A program made the translations under genes and the position numbers. From positions 44,350 to 108,349 of the forward strand of contig CAZMXS010000007.1 in assembly GCA_964570325.1 (NCBI GenBank): DNA of 64,000 bases, read 5' to 3'. The notes beneath the pieces are model-generated. The model searched no databases. It was not told the origin of the DNA and was given only the letters and a program-made list of their open reading frames with translations. Numbering within the stretch: the first letter of the stretch is position 1; each line of letters opens with the position of its first letter. Below are positions 38,591-46,313 of this stretch, piece after piece. The DNA comes from CAZMXS01 sp964570325 (lineage in GTDB: Bacteria; Verrucomicrobiota; Kiritimatiellia; CAIQIC01; CAZMXS01).

Positions 38591-39403
38591 TTATGGTGTG
38601 CCCACGGACTGCACCGGGGCTGCCACATTCACTACCCCGGGCACTTTCGGCAGCTCAACGGATTTAAGCTCATTGAGTTGTCGTTCAAAGGTCAAATCGT
38701 CAATAATTCCGACATCCATCCGGTTGATCGCGGTCTCGTCGCCGCTGCGGCGCAGGGCCAGCACCAGTTCACCCTGGCGCTGGGCCGCAACGAGGAACAT
38801 CGCTTGCTGCGGCGGCAGGGCGAGAATGATATCGCTGTTGCCAGGGTCGTTACCGAGGCCTGTGCTCATGCCGCCGACATCCAGCACCCGTACGCGCGGG
38901 AAGAGGGTGATGGTGACTTCCTCGTGCTCCTCCTTTACCGGCTCCGACTCGTCCGCCGTGCGGATTTTTCGCTTGGCTTGGAACGTTCCAATCACGGCCA
39001 CCTCGTCGCCCGGCTGGACGAAGCGCGAAATGCCCCGGCCCGCGACGGTCAGCGTCACCGCCCACTCGCCGGCGCCGACCATCGTGGCCATGCTCCGGGT
39101 CAGCCCGATATCGGAGAGAAGGACATAGTCGTTTTCGGCGATCGAGCGCAGGGCCTTCTGCCCGTAAATCATTTCAACCTTCGACCACGGGATTGCCTGG
39201 GCCGGCCGCGCGGACAGCGGGACCGATTTCTTCATCACGGAGGCCGCAGCCAGTTCCTCGCCCGCCGGGATCGCGCGCGTCGCGGCGACCACCGCCGAGG
39301 CCTCCTCGACCGCCTGCTTGCGCACCGCGAGTAACCGCCCCACTGCCAGCACGGCGGCCAAGCCCAGAATGACGGCCAGGATCAACGGCATGAAGTTCTT
39401 CAT
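38591..39403 (-). CDS. cpaB: Flp pilus assembly protein CpaB (RcpC), SAF domain
   Basis: A 270-residue periplasmic protein anchored by an N-terminal helix (FMPLILAVILGLAAVLAVGR). A SAF domain (about 43-110; AIPAGEELAAASVMKKSVPL and YVLLSDIGL) is followed by the RcpC domain (WAVTLTVAGRGISRFVQPGD, VAVIGTF, VRVLDVGG). CpaB binds the secretin and peptidoglycan and is needed for pilus export. AAGGAG lies 15-20 bases upstream of the ATG. It is followed after 13 bp by the secretin, as in most tad loci. No anomaly seen. Confidence 0.92.
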   Translation of the reverse strand: MKNFMPLILAVILGLAAVLAVGRLLAVRKQAVEEASAVVAATRAIPAGEELAAASVMKKSVPLSARPAQAIPWSKVEMIYGQKALRSIAENDYVLLSDIGLTRSMATMVGAGEWAVTLTVAGRGISRFVQPGDEVAVIGTFQAKRKIRTADESEPVKEEHEEVTITLFPRVRVLDVGGMSTGLGNDPGNSDIILALPPQQAMFLVAAQRQGELVLALRRSGDETAINRMDVGIIDDLTFERQLNELKSVELPKVPGVVNVAAPVQSVGTP

Positions 39404-39477
39404 ATTCTTATCCCCGCTCCTTTGGAATGCTCACCATTATGAAGCCGTTGAAGGTTAGCACGCATAATTCATTCGCG

Positions 39478-39927
39478 TCAATGGATTAGTGCCTCGGCGC
39501 CGAGCGGCTCCCGCGCCTCGCCCCAGGCGAAGGCGCACTGGCCTGCTCCGGTCGCGGTGATCAGCAGCAGGATCTGGCGCTGCCCCTTGTTCCATACCGT
39601 AAGTTCCGACTTCATCTTCAAGTTTCCGACGGGGATCGTCTTGTCCAATCTCCAATTCTGGAGTCGCAGCGATTTCGCGAAATCTTCCCGCGCCGCGTTG
39701 AAATTGGCCGCGATCGTGCCCCATTCGTTCCAGGTCTTGCCGGATGTGTCACGTCCCGCGCTGATGGCGAATGGAGGCCGTGGCAATGGCTCGAGCCGCG
39801 GCGCCGGCCGCGCAAAGAAGGGTTCCGTCCAGCCCGTAGCGCCCAACGCGCACCAAACGCTCAATCCGCCGGCCAATACGCGCCGAGTGACGGCGTTGGG
39901 GGCCGAAGGCTGGCGGATAGATTTCAT
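39478..39927 (-). CDS. Small exported protein of the Tad locus, unknown function
   Basis: About 149 residues. The N-terminus (TRRVLAGGLSVWCALGATGW) looks like a signal peptide or anchor. The rest has no recognised domain; an amphipathic strand pattern (ELTVWNKGQRQILLLITATG) suggests a small beta domain. The frame has a TTG at 39936 that would overlap the upstream TGA; the ATG at 39927 is preferred. It sits between a TadE-like gene (5 bp upstream) and cpaB (74 bp downstream), so it is probably a pilus-assembly accessory exported to the periplasm. I do not recognise the family. Confidence 0.6.
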   Translation of the reverse strand: MKSIRQPSAPNAVTRRVLAGGLSVWCALGATGWTEPFFARPAPRLEPLPRPPFAISAGRDTSGKTWNEWGTIAANFNAAREDFAKSLRLQNWRLDKTIPVGNLKMKSELTVWNKGQRQILLLITATGAGQCAFAWGEAREPLGAEALIH

Positions 39928-39932
39928 TTCGA

Positions 39933-40526
39933 TCAATTACTCCACAGCATATACTGCCAGAAACGGTTATGTTCGGTGATCGCAAAGCCGCCGCTCTCGA
40001 TCATGCCCGGACCGTCCGGCCAATTCGCATTGGCCACCGTATCCCGCCACCACAGGTTCATGCTTTGCTCGCGGCCCTCGGCGAACTGGCGCTGGAGTAG
40101 GGGATCGCTGTTCAGCCGCCGTACCCAGACCTCCTGACGTCCATCGCGGCCAGTGATTATCTGGGCGGTCGGGATAGTGCGCGGCGCGGACTCTGAACCC
40201 GAATAATAAGGATCGAGAAACCCAAGCATTCCAGCCAGCCAGCCCCACATGTTGTAAACGTGCTGGGTCCGGGCGCTGGCGCGATTATACCAGGTTCCGA
40301 CCGGTTGGACCGTCACAGCCGGTGGCGGGGTTCCAGCATGGCGCACACTCCAAGCTTTTTCCCGGTCCTGAATCAGCACCTGTTGTTTGGTCCAGATCAG
40401 ACTGCCAATATAAAAGGTGCCACTGATCATCAGTAACAAAAGCGGGAAGACGATCAAGGCTTCTAATAGAATGGTGCCGGACTTCAGATGGATTTGCGAT
40501 TTGCAATTTGCAATATGCAATTTCAT
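39933..40526 (-). CDS. TadE-like pseudopilin
   Basis: About 197 residues. The N-terminal leader (MKLHIANCKSQIHLK) ends at SGTILLEALIVFPLLLLMISG, a type IV prepilin-like segment with Gly before the cut and Glu at +6, fitting the TadE family. The rest is periplasmic. The leader is made by a 7-bp repeat (40491-40525) that runs into the start codon. The ATG at 40526 has no clear ribosome site; a TTG at 40538 is in frame. TadE-like minor pilins are processed by TadV and help pilus assembly. It follows the TadG-like gene by 53 bp. Confidence 0.75.
   Translation of the reverse strand: MKLHIANCKSQIHLKSGTILLEALIVFPLLLLMISGTFYIGSLIWTKQQVLIQDREKAWSVRHAGTPPPAVTVQPVGTWYNRASARTQHVYNMWGWLAGMLGFLDPYYSGSESAPRTIPTAQIITGRDGRQEVWVRRLNSDPLLQRQFAEGREQSMNLWWRDTVANANWPDGPGMIESGGFAITEHNRFWQYMLWSN
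40491..40525. repeat. Five-unit 7-bp repeat at the start of the TadE-like gene
   Basis: GATTTGC, GATTTGC, AATTTGC, AATATGC and AATTTCA follow each other without spacing and overlap the ATG on the minus strand. A change of one unit would move the frame if the true start were upstream. Confidence 0.65.
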
Positions 40527-40579
40527 ACTGGGCCACAATCATTGTTTAGCGATTTCTTTGGACATGGCGCGTCACTTCC

Positions 40580-42265
40580 TTAATGGCGCAGCAAGCCCCC
40601 CATCTGGATTGTTTGCAACTCGCCGCCGGACATGCCAGGCGGCGCTTCGTCCGCCGACAGATCGCTCAAATGGCCCGCTGGAGGCGGTCCGCTGACAGAT
40701 TCCCAGGAAACTTGTGCCCAGAGTGCGGTGAGAACCGTGCCGCCGCTATGATCCGTCCAATATCCGGGTACCCAGCCGCCGTCCTCCATGCCCGGGTTTA
40801 CCAAGCCCCACCGGAACTGCCAGGCCGACTTCCGATCCGACCAGATCCGGCTAACCGGCATCAGGATGGCGTCCCAGTCCGAGTTTTCCAGGTTGGCTTC
40901 GTCCACCGATTCCCAAACCCAACCCAAGTCCCGCCATTTCTGCCGTAACTCAGCGGCCATGGCGACGTTGTTCTGCATGGTGATAACCTCGGCGTCGCGC
41001 GTGGAATTGTACGCCGCCACGCCGGGACGGGCCGCATCGCGGTAGCCGGGCCGCGCGGCCGCGACGGCCCACATGAAGCGCCGGGGCCAGATGGTGAATA
41101 CACTATGGAACGAAGGCGCCGGCGGCAGGTTCGGATCGCCGCCCATCACGAATTGAAGCGGATTACGCAGGCGGCGGGCGACGCCGATGACGGTGCTGCC
41201 TGGTCGCATGAAGATACCGTCACTGAGTTTGTTGGCCTGGCAAACCGCTGTCTGGAAGAACGGGTCGTTGGCCACGTCCATCGCATCACGCCCGAGCACG
41301 GTGTCGGTTCCCATCAGGGTTGGGCACTCGTTGCACTCTGGGAAACTCCAGTTCCATGTGGCTTTGAGCCGATCCGTTTTCTGATAATATTTGCGTTGGA
41401 TGCCAAAAGCCTCTGGCACAAACATGAACCAGCCATCAGGCGTTTCCGTGCCGGGGCCGAATATGGTCAGCGGCGTGAATTCTCCTGTGGCCAGATCGGC
41501 ATATTTCAGGAACTCGCCGTCGCCGTCATATGCCCCATCAGGGTTCTCGAGCCGCCAGAAACCGCCGCCATCATGGATGATTGCATACATAAACTCCGGA
41601 TTGCCTTGCAGTTGCCGGCTGATCTCGGTGTCTTCGCGTAGATTGGCCTGAAGCGTTAAGCGGGCAGTGCGGATGCAGTGTTGGCCCAAGTTGGCAATTA
41701 TCTGCGCCTCCGCTCGATTCATGGCCTCGATTGTTTGTTGATCGCGCTGAATCAACGGTCGCAACTGGGTATAACGAGAGCCGGCGGCCATCGCTGCGGC
41801 ACGGGCCATTGAAATCTGCGCTGGGCTGACGTTGGTTCGCTCATTGAGCCGGATTACATTGGGAAGCGTATACCAGCACGGGCTACCCATTGAGCTGCAG
41901 GTTATCGCCAGCGTGGCCAGCATATTCCGCCGCCAGTAATAACGGTTTAGAACCCGCTCCAGCCATTTGTCCACAATGTAGTCCATGTTGCGCTTCACGG
42001 ATTGGGCATAAGTCCAGGACATGGCGCGGTTGATGGCCGCGACGCGGCTGATGCCGTCGGCTTGGACCAGTGCGGCGGAATAGGCGGCCGCGTCGGCCGC
42101 GTTCTGAATTTCCATTCGCTGGCGGATCGTTTCGCCAACCACATAGACGCCGCAAATCAGCATCCACAATGTTAGTGAAATGATGACGGTCAGAGCCAGC
42201 ACGACTCCGCTTTCGTCGCGGTAAAGCCGCCGGCAGAAACGATTGGCTTCGACAAGCAGATTCAC
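40580..42265 (-). CDS. TadG-like pilus assembly protein with TadE-type N-terminus
   Basis: A 561-residue protein. Residues 17-45 (DESGVVLALTVIISLTLWML) are the TadE/TadG-type membrane segment, followed by QNAADAAAYSAALVQADG, a conserved region of putative Flp-pilus TadE/G proteins in which the start of the periplasmic domain is rich in Ala. The remaining 480 residues are periplasmic with no recognised enzyme motif. The GTG start at 42265 overlaps the upstream TGA (GTGA), which shows translational coupling to the preceding TadE-like gene. It is larger than most TadG proteins of about 400-450 residues. Probable role: anchoring or scaffolding of the pilus in the envelope. Confidence 0.75.
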   Translation of the reverse strand: MNLLVEANRFCRRLYRDESGVVLALTVIISLTLWMLICGVYVVGETIRQRMEIQNAADAAAYSAALVQADGISRVAAINRAMSWTYAQSVKRNMDYIVDKWLERVLNRYYWRRNMLATLAITCSSMGSPCWYTLPNVIRLNERTNVSPAQISMARAAAMAAGSRYTQLRPLIQRDQQTIEAMNRAEAQIIANLGQHCIRTARLTLQANLREDTEISRQLQGNPEFMYAIIHDGGGFWRLENPDGAYDGDGEFLKYADLATGEFTPLTIFGPGTETPDGWFMFVPEAFGIQRKYYQKTDRLKATWNWSFPECNECPTLMGTDTVLGRDAMDVANDPFFQTAVCQANKLSDGIFMRPGSTVIGVARRLRNPLQFVMGGDPNLPPAPSFHSVFTIWPRRFMWAVAAARPGYRDAARPGVAAYNSTRDAEVITMQNNVAMAAELRQKWRDLGWVWESVDEANLENSDWDAILMPVSRIWSDRKSAWQFRWGLVNPGMEDGGWVPGYWTDHSGGTVLTALWAQVSWESVSGPPPAGHLSDLSADEAPPGMSGGELQTIQMGGLLRH

Positions 42266-43077
42266 GGCGACCAGTTCCAGTTTTCCATCGCCAGGACGGT
42301 TCGGTACGGTTTTGGCAGTCGTACGGTTTCAGTCAAACGCAAGTGCGGATACTTGGCCGCATCATAGTTAAGATGAACATTCCCGGTGATGTCGGGTGAT
42401 TCCGTAAAAGGATTGAAATCATCCCATGGATTCAGACTCCAAGCCAGAATTGCGCCGACTACCGGAACAATCAGCGCAAAATCATGTTCAACCGTGGCCT
42501 CGATTACCCATGGGCCTGGTTCTGCCCCACCTATGGTAATTGGGCGGACGATGGCGCGGGTTTTAGTATAGGCGGCGCTGGAGGCGGGGATTTCGCCCCA
42601 GCCTGGAATGTCCTTTTGCGGAATATCTGAACGAGAGCCCATGGCAATCCATGAGCAGACTTGGGCGGCTGCATGGTTGGCCATATATTCAGCTTCAGTC
42701 CGGGCGAATGCATGGCGATCCCAGGCAATACTGTTGAGTGTAAACTCATCGCGCAGACCGGCAAACGGCATGGCGCCGGTTGCCGGCCAACTATCATTTT
42801 GGATGCTGGGGCCGCCCTCGTCACATACCGAGACCAGCGCTGCCCGTGCGGCGGCATAAGCGGCATAATGCACGACCTGTTTGGCAATCCATAGGTGCGC
42901 GAACTGGATAACCCCCATCAGAACGACGAAAAAAACGGGAAACACCAAGACGAATTCCAACATGACCGCGCCATTTTTGATTCCCAATTGGCCATTTGTG
43001 ATTTGGACTTTTGGACGGGGTTGGTTGTCGCGTCCAATCACAAACTGCGTATTAGCAATCGAAAATCTCATATTCAC
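42262..43077 (-). CDS. TadE/TadF-like pseudopilin
   Basis: A 271-residue protein. A long leader (about 36 residues) precedes NGAVMLEFVLVFPVFFVVLM, the TadE signature (Gly before the cut, Glu at +5). An Ala-rich helix QVVHYAAYAAARAALV follows, then a periplasmic domain without known motif. The leader DNA consists of two blocks of 7-bp periodic repeats. A GTG at 43077 overlaps the TGA of the prepilin peptidase gene (GTGA); an ATG at 43071 is also possible. It is coupled at its end to the TadG-like gene, so the three genes are translated as a unit. Confidence 0.78.
   Translation of the reverse strand: MNMRFSIANTQFVIGRDNQPRPKVQITNGQLGIKNGAVMLEFVLVFPVFFVVLMGVIQFAHLWIAKQVVHYAAYAAARAALVSVCDEGGPSIQNDSWPATGAMPFAGLRDEFTLNSIAWDRHAFARTEAEYMANHAAAQVCSWIAMGSRSDIPQKDIPGWGEIPASSAAYTKTRAIVRPITIGGAEPGPWVIEATVEHDFALIVPVVGAILAWSLNPWDDFNPFTESPDITGNVHLNYDAAKYPHLRLTETVRLPKPYRTVLAMENWNWSP
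42979..43075. repeat. Two blocks of 7-bp periodic repeats in the TadE/F-like leader
   Basis: Block 1 (42979-43013) reads gattccc, aattggc, catttgt, gatttgg, acttttg. Block 2 (about 43034-43075) is a similar set in the opposite sense (caatcac, aaactgc, gtattag, caatcga, aaatctc, atattca). They flank about 20 bp of GC-rich sequence. Units are degenerate. Confidence 0.45.
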
Positions 43078-43607
43078 GTTACTGGTTGCAGCACAAGGGC
43101 GATCAACAAGCCGATCCCGATCGGAATGCTAAACGGCATGCGGACGCGCTCGCTCTCGCGCGGGGGCAGGGTGGCGGCGCCCGCTCGGCGGTCGTAGCGG
43201 AAATCACAGCAGCAGCGGAAATAATGCTTTAAGCGGGCGGCATCGAGCTTGCCGAGGAAGATCATAATGACGCCCATAATGACCCCGGCCAGGGAGATGA
43301 ACCAGAGCATGGAGACCAAACGCTCAATGCCGGCGATGGCCCCGGCGGCCATCATCATCTTCACGTCGCCGCCGCCGGCGCCGCGCATCAGGAAGGGGAA
43401 GAGCATAAACACGCCGGCGAGGGCCGCCGCGACGAAGCCGGAAAGGAAGAACGGCCAGCCGCCGTAGCCGAAGCGCCAGACCAGCGCCACCGCAGTCGCT
43501 CCCAGGGTCAAGAAGTTGGGCAGGCGCCTTTCCCGGATATCCCCGAAGGAAAGAACGCCTGCCCACACAGCCGAACCTGCAAGCAGGATGACACCGAAGG
43601 CCGTCAT
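43074..43607 (-). CDS. tadV: Prepilin peptidase TadV/CpaA (family A24)
   Basis: A 177-residue polytopic inner-membrane aspartic peptidase that cleaves Flp prepilin leaders. The two catalytic aspartates are seen in FGDIRERRLPN (about residue 23) and in the GGGDVKMMM motif (GxGD, about residue 80). Five to six hydrophobic segments span the protein, with an extra basic C-terminal loop (DRRAGAATLPPRESERVR) before the last helix. It lies 27 bp after the main pilin gene and overlaps the following TadE/F-like start by 4 bp. The ribosome site is weak. Confidence 0.9.
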   Translation of the reverse strand: MTAFGVILLAGSAVWAGVLSFGDIRERRLPNFLTLGATAVALVWRFGYGGWPFFLSGFVAAALAGVFMLFPFLMRGAGGGDVKMMMAAGAIAGIERLVSMLWFISLAGVIMGVIMIFLGKLDAARLKHYFRCCCDFRYDRRAGAATLPPRESERVRMPFSIPIGIGLLIALVLQPVT

Positions 43608-43634
43608 GCTTGCGCCATTCTATCACGAATCGTC

Positions 43635-43958
43635 TTACTTGTCCTCGATGGCCTTGCGGTGTGTTTCGCTTTGCGTGACAGCCTGCTGGGCAATCTGCTT
43701 CGCGTTTGACTGGAGGTTGGCCGCGTTCTGGGACTGGCCGGCCGTCGTCTGGCCCATCACGTTAAAGCCGGTCCGGATGTTGCGGGCGAAGAACATGACC
43801 GCCACCACCACCGCTGCTGCAACCAAGACGCCGAGGATCACATATTCCATCATCACCGCGCCGCACTCATCGCCGGCCAGCCGGCAAATGAACCGGCCCA
43901 AGGCACTGCGCTTGGCTCGGGCGATTGACAGTTTCTTCTTCATTTCACTCCACTTCAT
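43635..43958 (-). CDS. flp: Flp/Fap-type IVb pilin (major candidate)
   Basis: A 107-residue prepilin. A basic leader of 32-33 residues ends in DECG, then AVMMEYVILGVLVAAAVVVA: cleavage after Gly and Glu at +5, as in type IVb Flp pilins. The mature part continues with FNVMGQTTAGQSQNAANLQS and a polar tail; it is about 74 residues, longer than the usual 50-60. AGGAGGAAAGG just before the ATG at 43958 is the strongest ribosome site of the Tad operon, fitting a high-level subunit. Neighbours are tadV downstream and a second pilin-like gene upstream. Confidence 0.88.
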   Translation of the reverse strand: MKWSEMKKKLSIARAKRSALGRFICRLAGDECGAVMMEYVILGVLVAAAVVVAVMFFARNIRTGFNVMGQTTAGQSQNAANLQSNAKQIAQQAVTQSETHRKAIEDK

Positions 43959-43978
43959 TGCCTTTCCTCCTCTTGCTG

Positions 43979-43994
43979 CGCGGCTTGCGCCGCG
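43979..43994 (-). other. Hairpin CGCGGC-(4)-GCCGCG between the two pilin genes
   Basis: A 6-bp perfect stem with a 4-base loop lies between the pilin-like gene and the ribosome site of the main pilin. There is no T-run on the minus strand, so it is not a classical terminator. It may protect the downstream pilin message from decay or set pilin stoichiometry. Confidence 0.4.
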
Positions 43995-44024
43995 TTGTTG
44001 TGTCTCTCCATTGGGATCCAGCGG

Positions 44025-44303
44025 TCATGGCACGGGCAAACTAAGCCCGCAGATGATGCGCTGAATCCACCCCACGAACATGTTGCCAACGAAACCAAAA
44101 TTGCCGGTGACGGAGCCGGCAGGGTCGAAAATTACGACATCCTCCATCACCACGAGCGGCAGAATAATTAACGTGGTCAAAATGACATATTCCATTAGCA
44201 CATCGCCCCGCGTGCCCATCGCTAAAACACCCCAAAGGGTTGGTCGCCGCCGTTGGGCTGTTTCTTCCCGCCGCATAGTATGCCATCTGTTCCCCATTGA
44301 CAT
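44025..44303 (-). CDS. Second Flp-like pilin with unusual C-terminus
   Basis: About 92 residues. The leader ends with GTRG, then DVLMEYVILTTLIILPLVVM, matching the Flp prepilin pattern (Gly before the cut, Glu at +5) shared with the neighbouring pilin (MEYVIL). The tail is different: DVVIFDPAGSVTGNFGFVGN and a hydrophobic WIQRIICGLSLPVP end, with no polar repeat. It could be a minor or tip pilin. The start is uncertain: ATGs at 44303, 44297 and 44276 are in frame and none has a good ribosome site. Confidence 0.65.
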   Translation of the reverse strand: MSMGNRWHTMRREETAQRRRPTLWGVLAMGTRGDVLMEYVILTTLIILPLVVMEDVVIFDPAGSVTGNFGFVGNMFVGWIQRIICGLSLPVP

Positions 44304-44395
44304 TAAAATCAAAAAAACAAGGGGGTGGCAAGCATGGAAATTGGGGAAAATTAAGCCGGGCTAATGCTGGCGCAGGTCTAAGTTTGCACCTGGGC

Positions 44396-44415
44396 GTCGG
44401 GCCGGCATGCCCGAC
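44396..44415. repeat. Hairpin GTCGGGC-(6)-GCCCGAC just after a stop codon
   Basis: A perfect 7-bp stem with a 6-base loop directly follows the stop of the 44416 gene on the minus strand. It lacks a T-run. Hairpins of this GTCGGGC type are, from memory, frequent dispersed elements in related genomes; here it may also end or stabilise the transcript. Confidence 0.5.
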
Positions 44416-46029
44416 CTACGGTCCGCCCATGCTGGATATATATTTTTCGGCTGAAAAATCGTGATTGGAGCCGGGCGGGGTCCAGATGAATCCGGCGGGC
44501 GCCGCGCTGGTCGGCACGAACAGGCCGGCGAGATAGTCATTATATATATTGGTCCAGTCGGCGCGGGTCAGCATGTTGGAATAGCTTTCGCCATGAACGA
44601 AGACCATGATCGCGTTATTACTGTATTTCTCCAGCATGACCGTCCAGTTGCTGAACCCGTACATGAACTCGTCCACGTCCTCGGCCGCTTGCTCGGTGTA
44701 AACCGACTCATAGCGCCCATCCAGCGAGACACGGCACTGAGGGTGCAATTTCCACAGGGCGTAGCTTGACCAGTTGAAGGGCAGCAGCAGGTTGCCCGCG
44801 ATCCGGTTGGTTCGGATGAACTCGATTGCCCAGACGGGATAGGCGTAAGGGTCCACCTTGACCTGCAAGTTGCTGGTCGCAATCAGGTAGCCGGCCACGG
44901 CTAGCGCCGCCGGATACACGGCCATGTCCGCGACAAATGCCGCCGCCTGGGTTAACGCCGGACGGATGGTGATTTTCAGACGCCGATAAGCGGCGTGATA
45001 TCCGGACTTGATTGCCAGCAAAAACGGATAGAGGCTGAAAACGGCGGCGGTCAGCCCGAAAAAAGTCAGATGCCGCATGTGGCGCAGGCCCAGGTAGCAG
45101 GTCACCGCCAGCAACAGCCAGCCTTGCCGGAAGATGGCCCGGCGTCGGCTGATCAGGGCGTACGCCACGCCGATTATGGTGATCCCCAGCATGAACGGGA
45201 AGCCGCTCCAGAGCTGGCCGAAATCGGCAATGCGCGGGCTCCACCACTCCACGATGTAAGGACGCTCCATCGTCACCGCGCGCAACAAATAGACCCACAT
45301 CAATGGTCCGTATGGATTGATCAGCGATGCCGCCAGCACGAAGGCCAGGATCAGGCCCATCCGGGTCAGATTGCGGCGATGCGTGGCCGTCGCGCTTGCG
45401 CGCCACGCGGCATGGATCCACAGCAGAAACTCCGTTGTCATATACAATCCGATCAACCCGATCCCAGCCAGGAATCCGCCGTGAATATTCACCCAGGGGA
45501 TGGCCGTGACCGGGAACAGCCAGGCGAATCCTTTTTCCCCGCGTTTGAGCCGCTCCAGCAGCAGTAACCAGAGGGTAAAGAAGAAGTATGTGAACGCATG
45601 GGCCCGCAAGGTCATCATGAAGCCCGGGAAGAAGGACCAGAAACTCAACAGGGTCAGGATCAGCGCCGCCGGACTCCAGCCGCGATATAATATCCGGTGA
45701 ACGCGGCGGATCATATATAGGACAGCGGTCACCAGTCCGATCTTCAAGCCCCATAAGCCCAGGTCGCCGAACACGGCCGTCAGCAGGTAATCCACTACGC
45801 CCATGCCCCATTCATGGTCCACCCACAAGGCATGGCGCTCGGTGTATCCGAACGGATCCTGCATCGGCGCGCTGCCGGTGCTCAATACCACGTGGCCGCT
45901 GGCCAGCCGGTGCCAGACATCCAGGTCCACATTGTTGAACATCATACACAGCGCGATCACCCAGGCGATCACCGTGACGTGGAACAGCACCCGGCGGACG
46001 CATTCCCAACTGGCGCGCGAAAGTTTCAT
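44416..46029 (-). CDS. Polytopic membrane protein, GT-C-like, unknown function
   Basis: About 537 residues with about ten hydrophobic segments. The first periplasmic loop reads NNVDLDVWHRLASGHVVLST followed by PMQDPFGYT. This DxWHxxxG...PxxDPF pattern is shared by a family of uncharacterised GT-C-like membrane proteins. The C-terminal 110 residues are soluble. It is 113 bp upstream of the pilin-like gene and reads in the same direction as the Tad operon, and it is divergent from the second tadA. It might glycosylate pilins or lipid-linked sugars, but nothing in the sequence proves it. The ATG at 46029 is preferred over a TTG at 46038; the ribosome site is weak. Confidence 0.6.
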   Translation of the reverse strand: MKLSRASWECVRRVLFHVTVIAWVIALCMMFNNVDLDVWHRLASGHVVLSTGSAPMQDPFGYTERHALWVDHEWGMGVVDYLLTAVFGDLGLWGLKIGLVTAVLYMIRRVHRILYRGWSPAALILTLLSFWSFFPGFMMTLRAHAFTYFFFTLWLLLLERLKRGEKGFAWLFPVTAIPWVNIHGGFLAGIGLIGLYMTTEFLLWIHAAWRASATATHRRNLTRMGLILAFVLAASLINPYGPLMWVYLLRAVTMERPYIVEWWSPRIADFGQLWSGFPFMLGITIIGVAYALISRRRAIFRQGWLLLAVTCYLGLRHMRHLTFFGLTAAVFSLYPFLLAIKSGYHAAYRRLKITIRPALTQAAAFVADMAVYPAALAVAGYLIATSNLQVKVDPYAYPVWAIEFIRTNRIAGNLLLPFNWSSYALWKLHPQCRVSLDGRYESVYTEQAAEDVDEFMYGFSNWTVMLEKYSNNAIMVFVHGESYSNMLTRADWTNIYNDYLAGLFVPTSAAPAGFIWTPPGSNHDFSAEKYISSMGGP

Positions 46030-46313
46030 GGCCGGCAATAGGTATTATGACCGTTGCGCGGTGTCAATGCGCCAGCGCGGGCGATTTGCCTGCTGCGGCG
46101 TCGCAGGTTGCAGCATGCCTAAAGGGCAACCAAGCGCTCCAATCCGGCTCATCCCCAGCGCCCGGTCGAAGCCCGGCGCCGCAGGAGATCGTTTGGCCGC
46201 AGCCATTCCTCGCGCTTGACTTGCGAGCCGAAAAAAATGATCGTCAGGCAGATCGGGTAATGACATCCGGCAACTGGCGCGTGGGGAGCCGGCCGGGCAG
46301 GAGGAGCGGGGCG

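Noticed and set aside
46047..46313. N-terminal extension of the second TadA
   Set aside because: Low-complexity, no similarity to TadA; AGGAGG and ATG at 46314 fit the family start.
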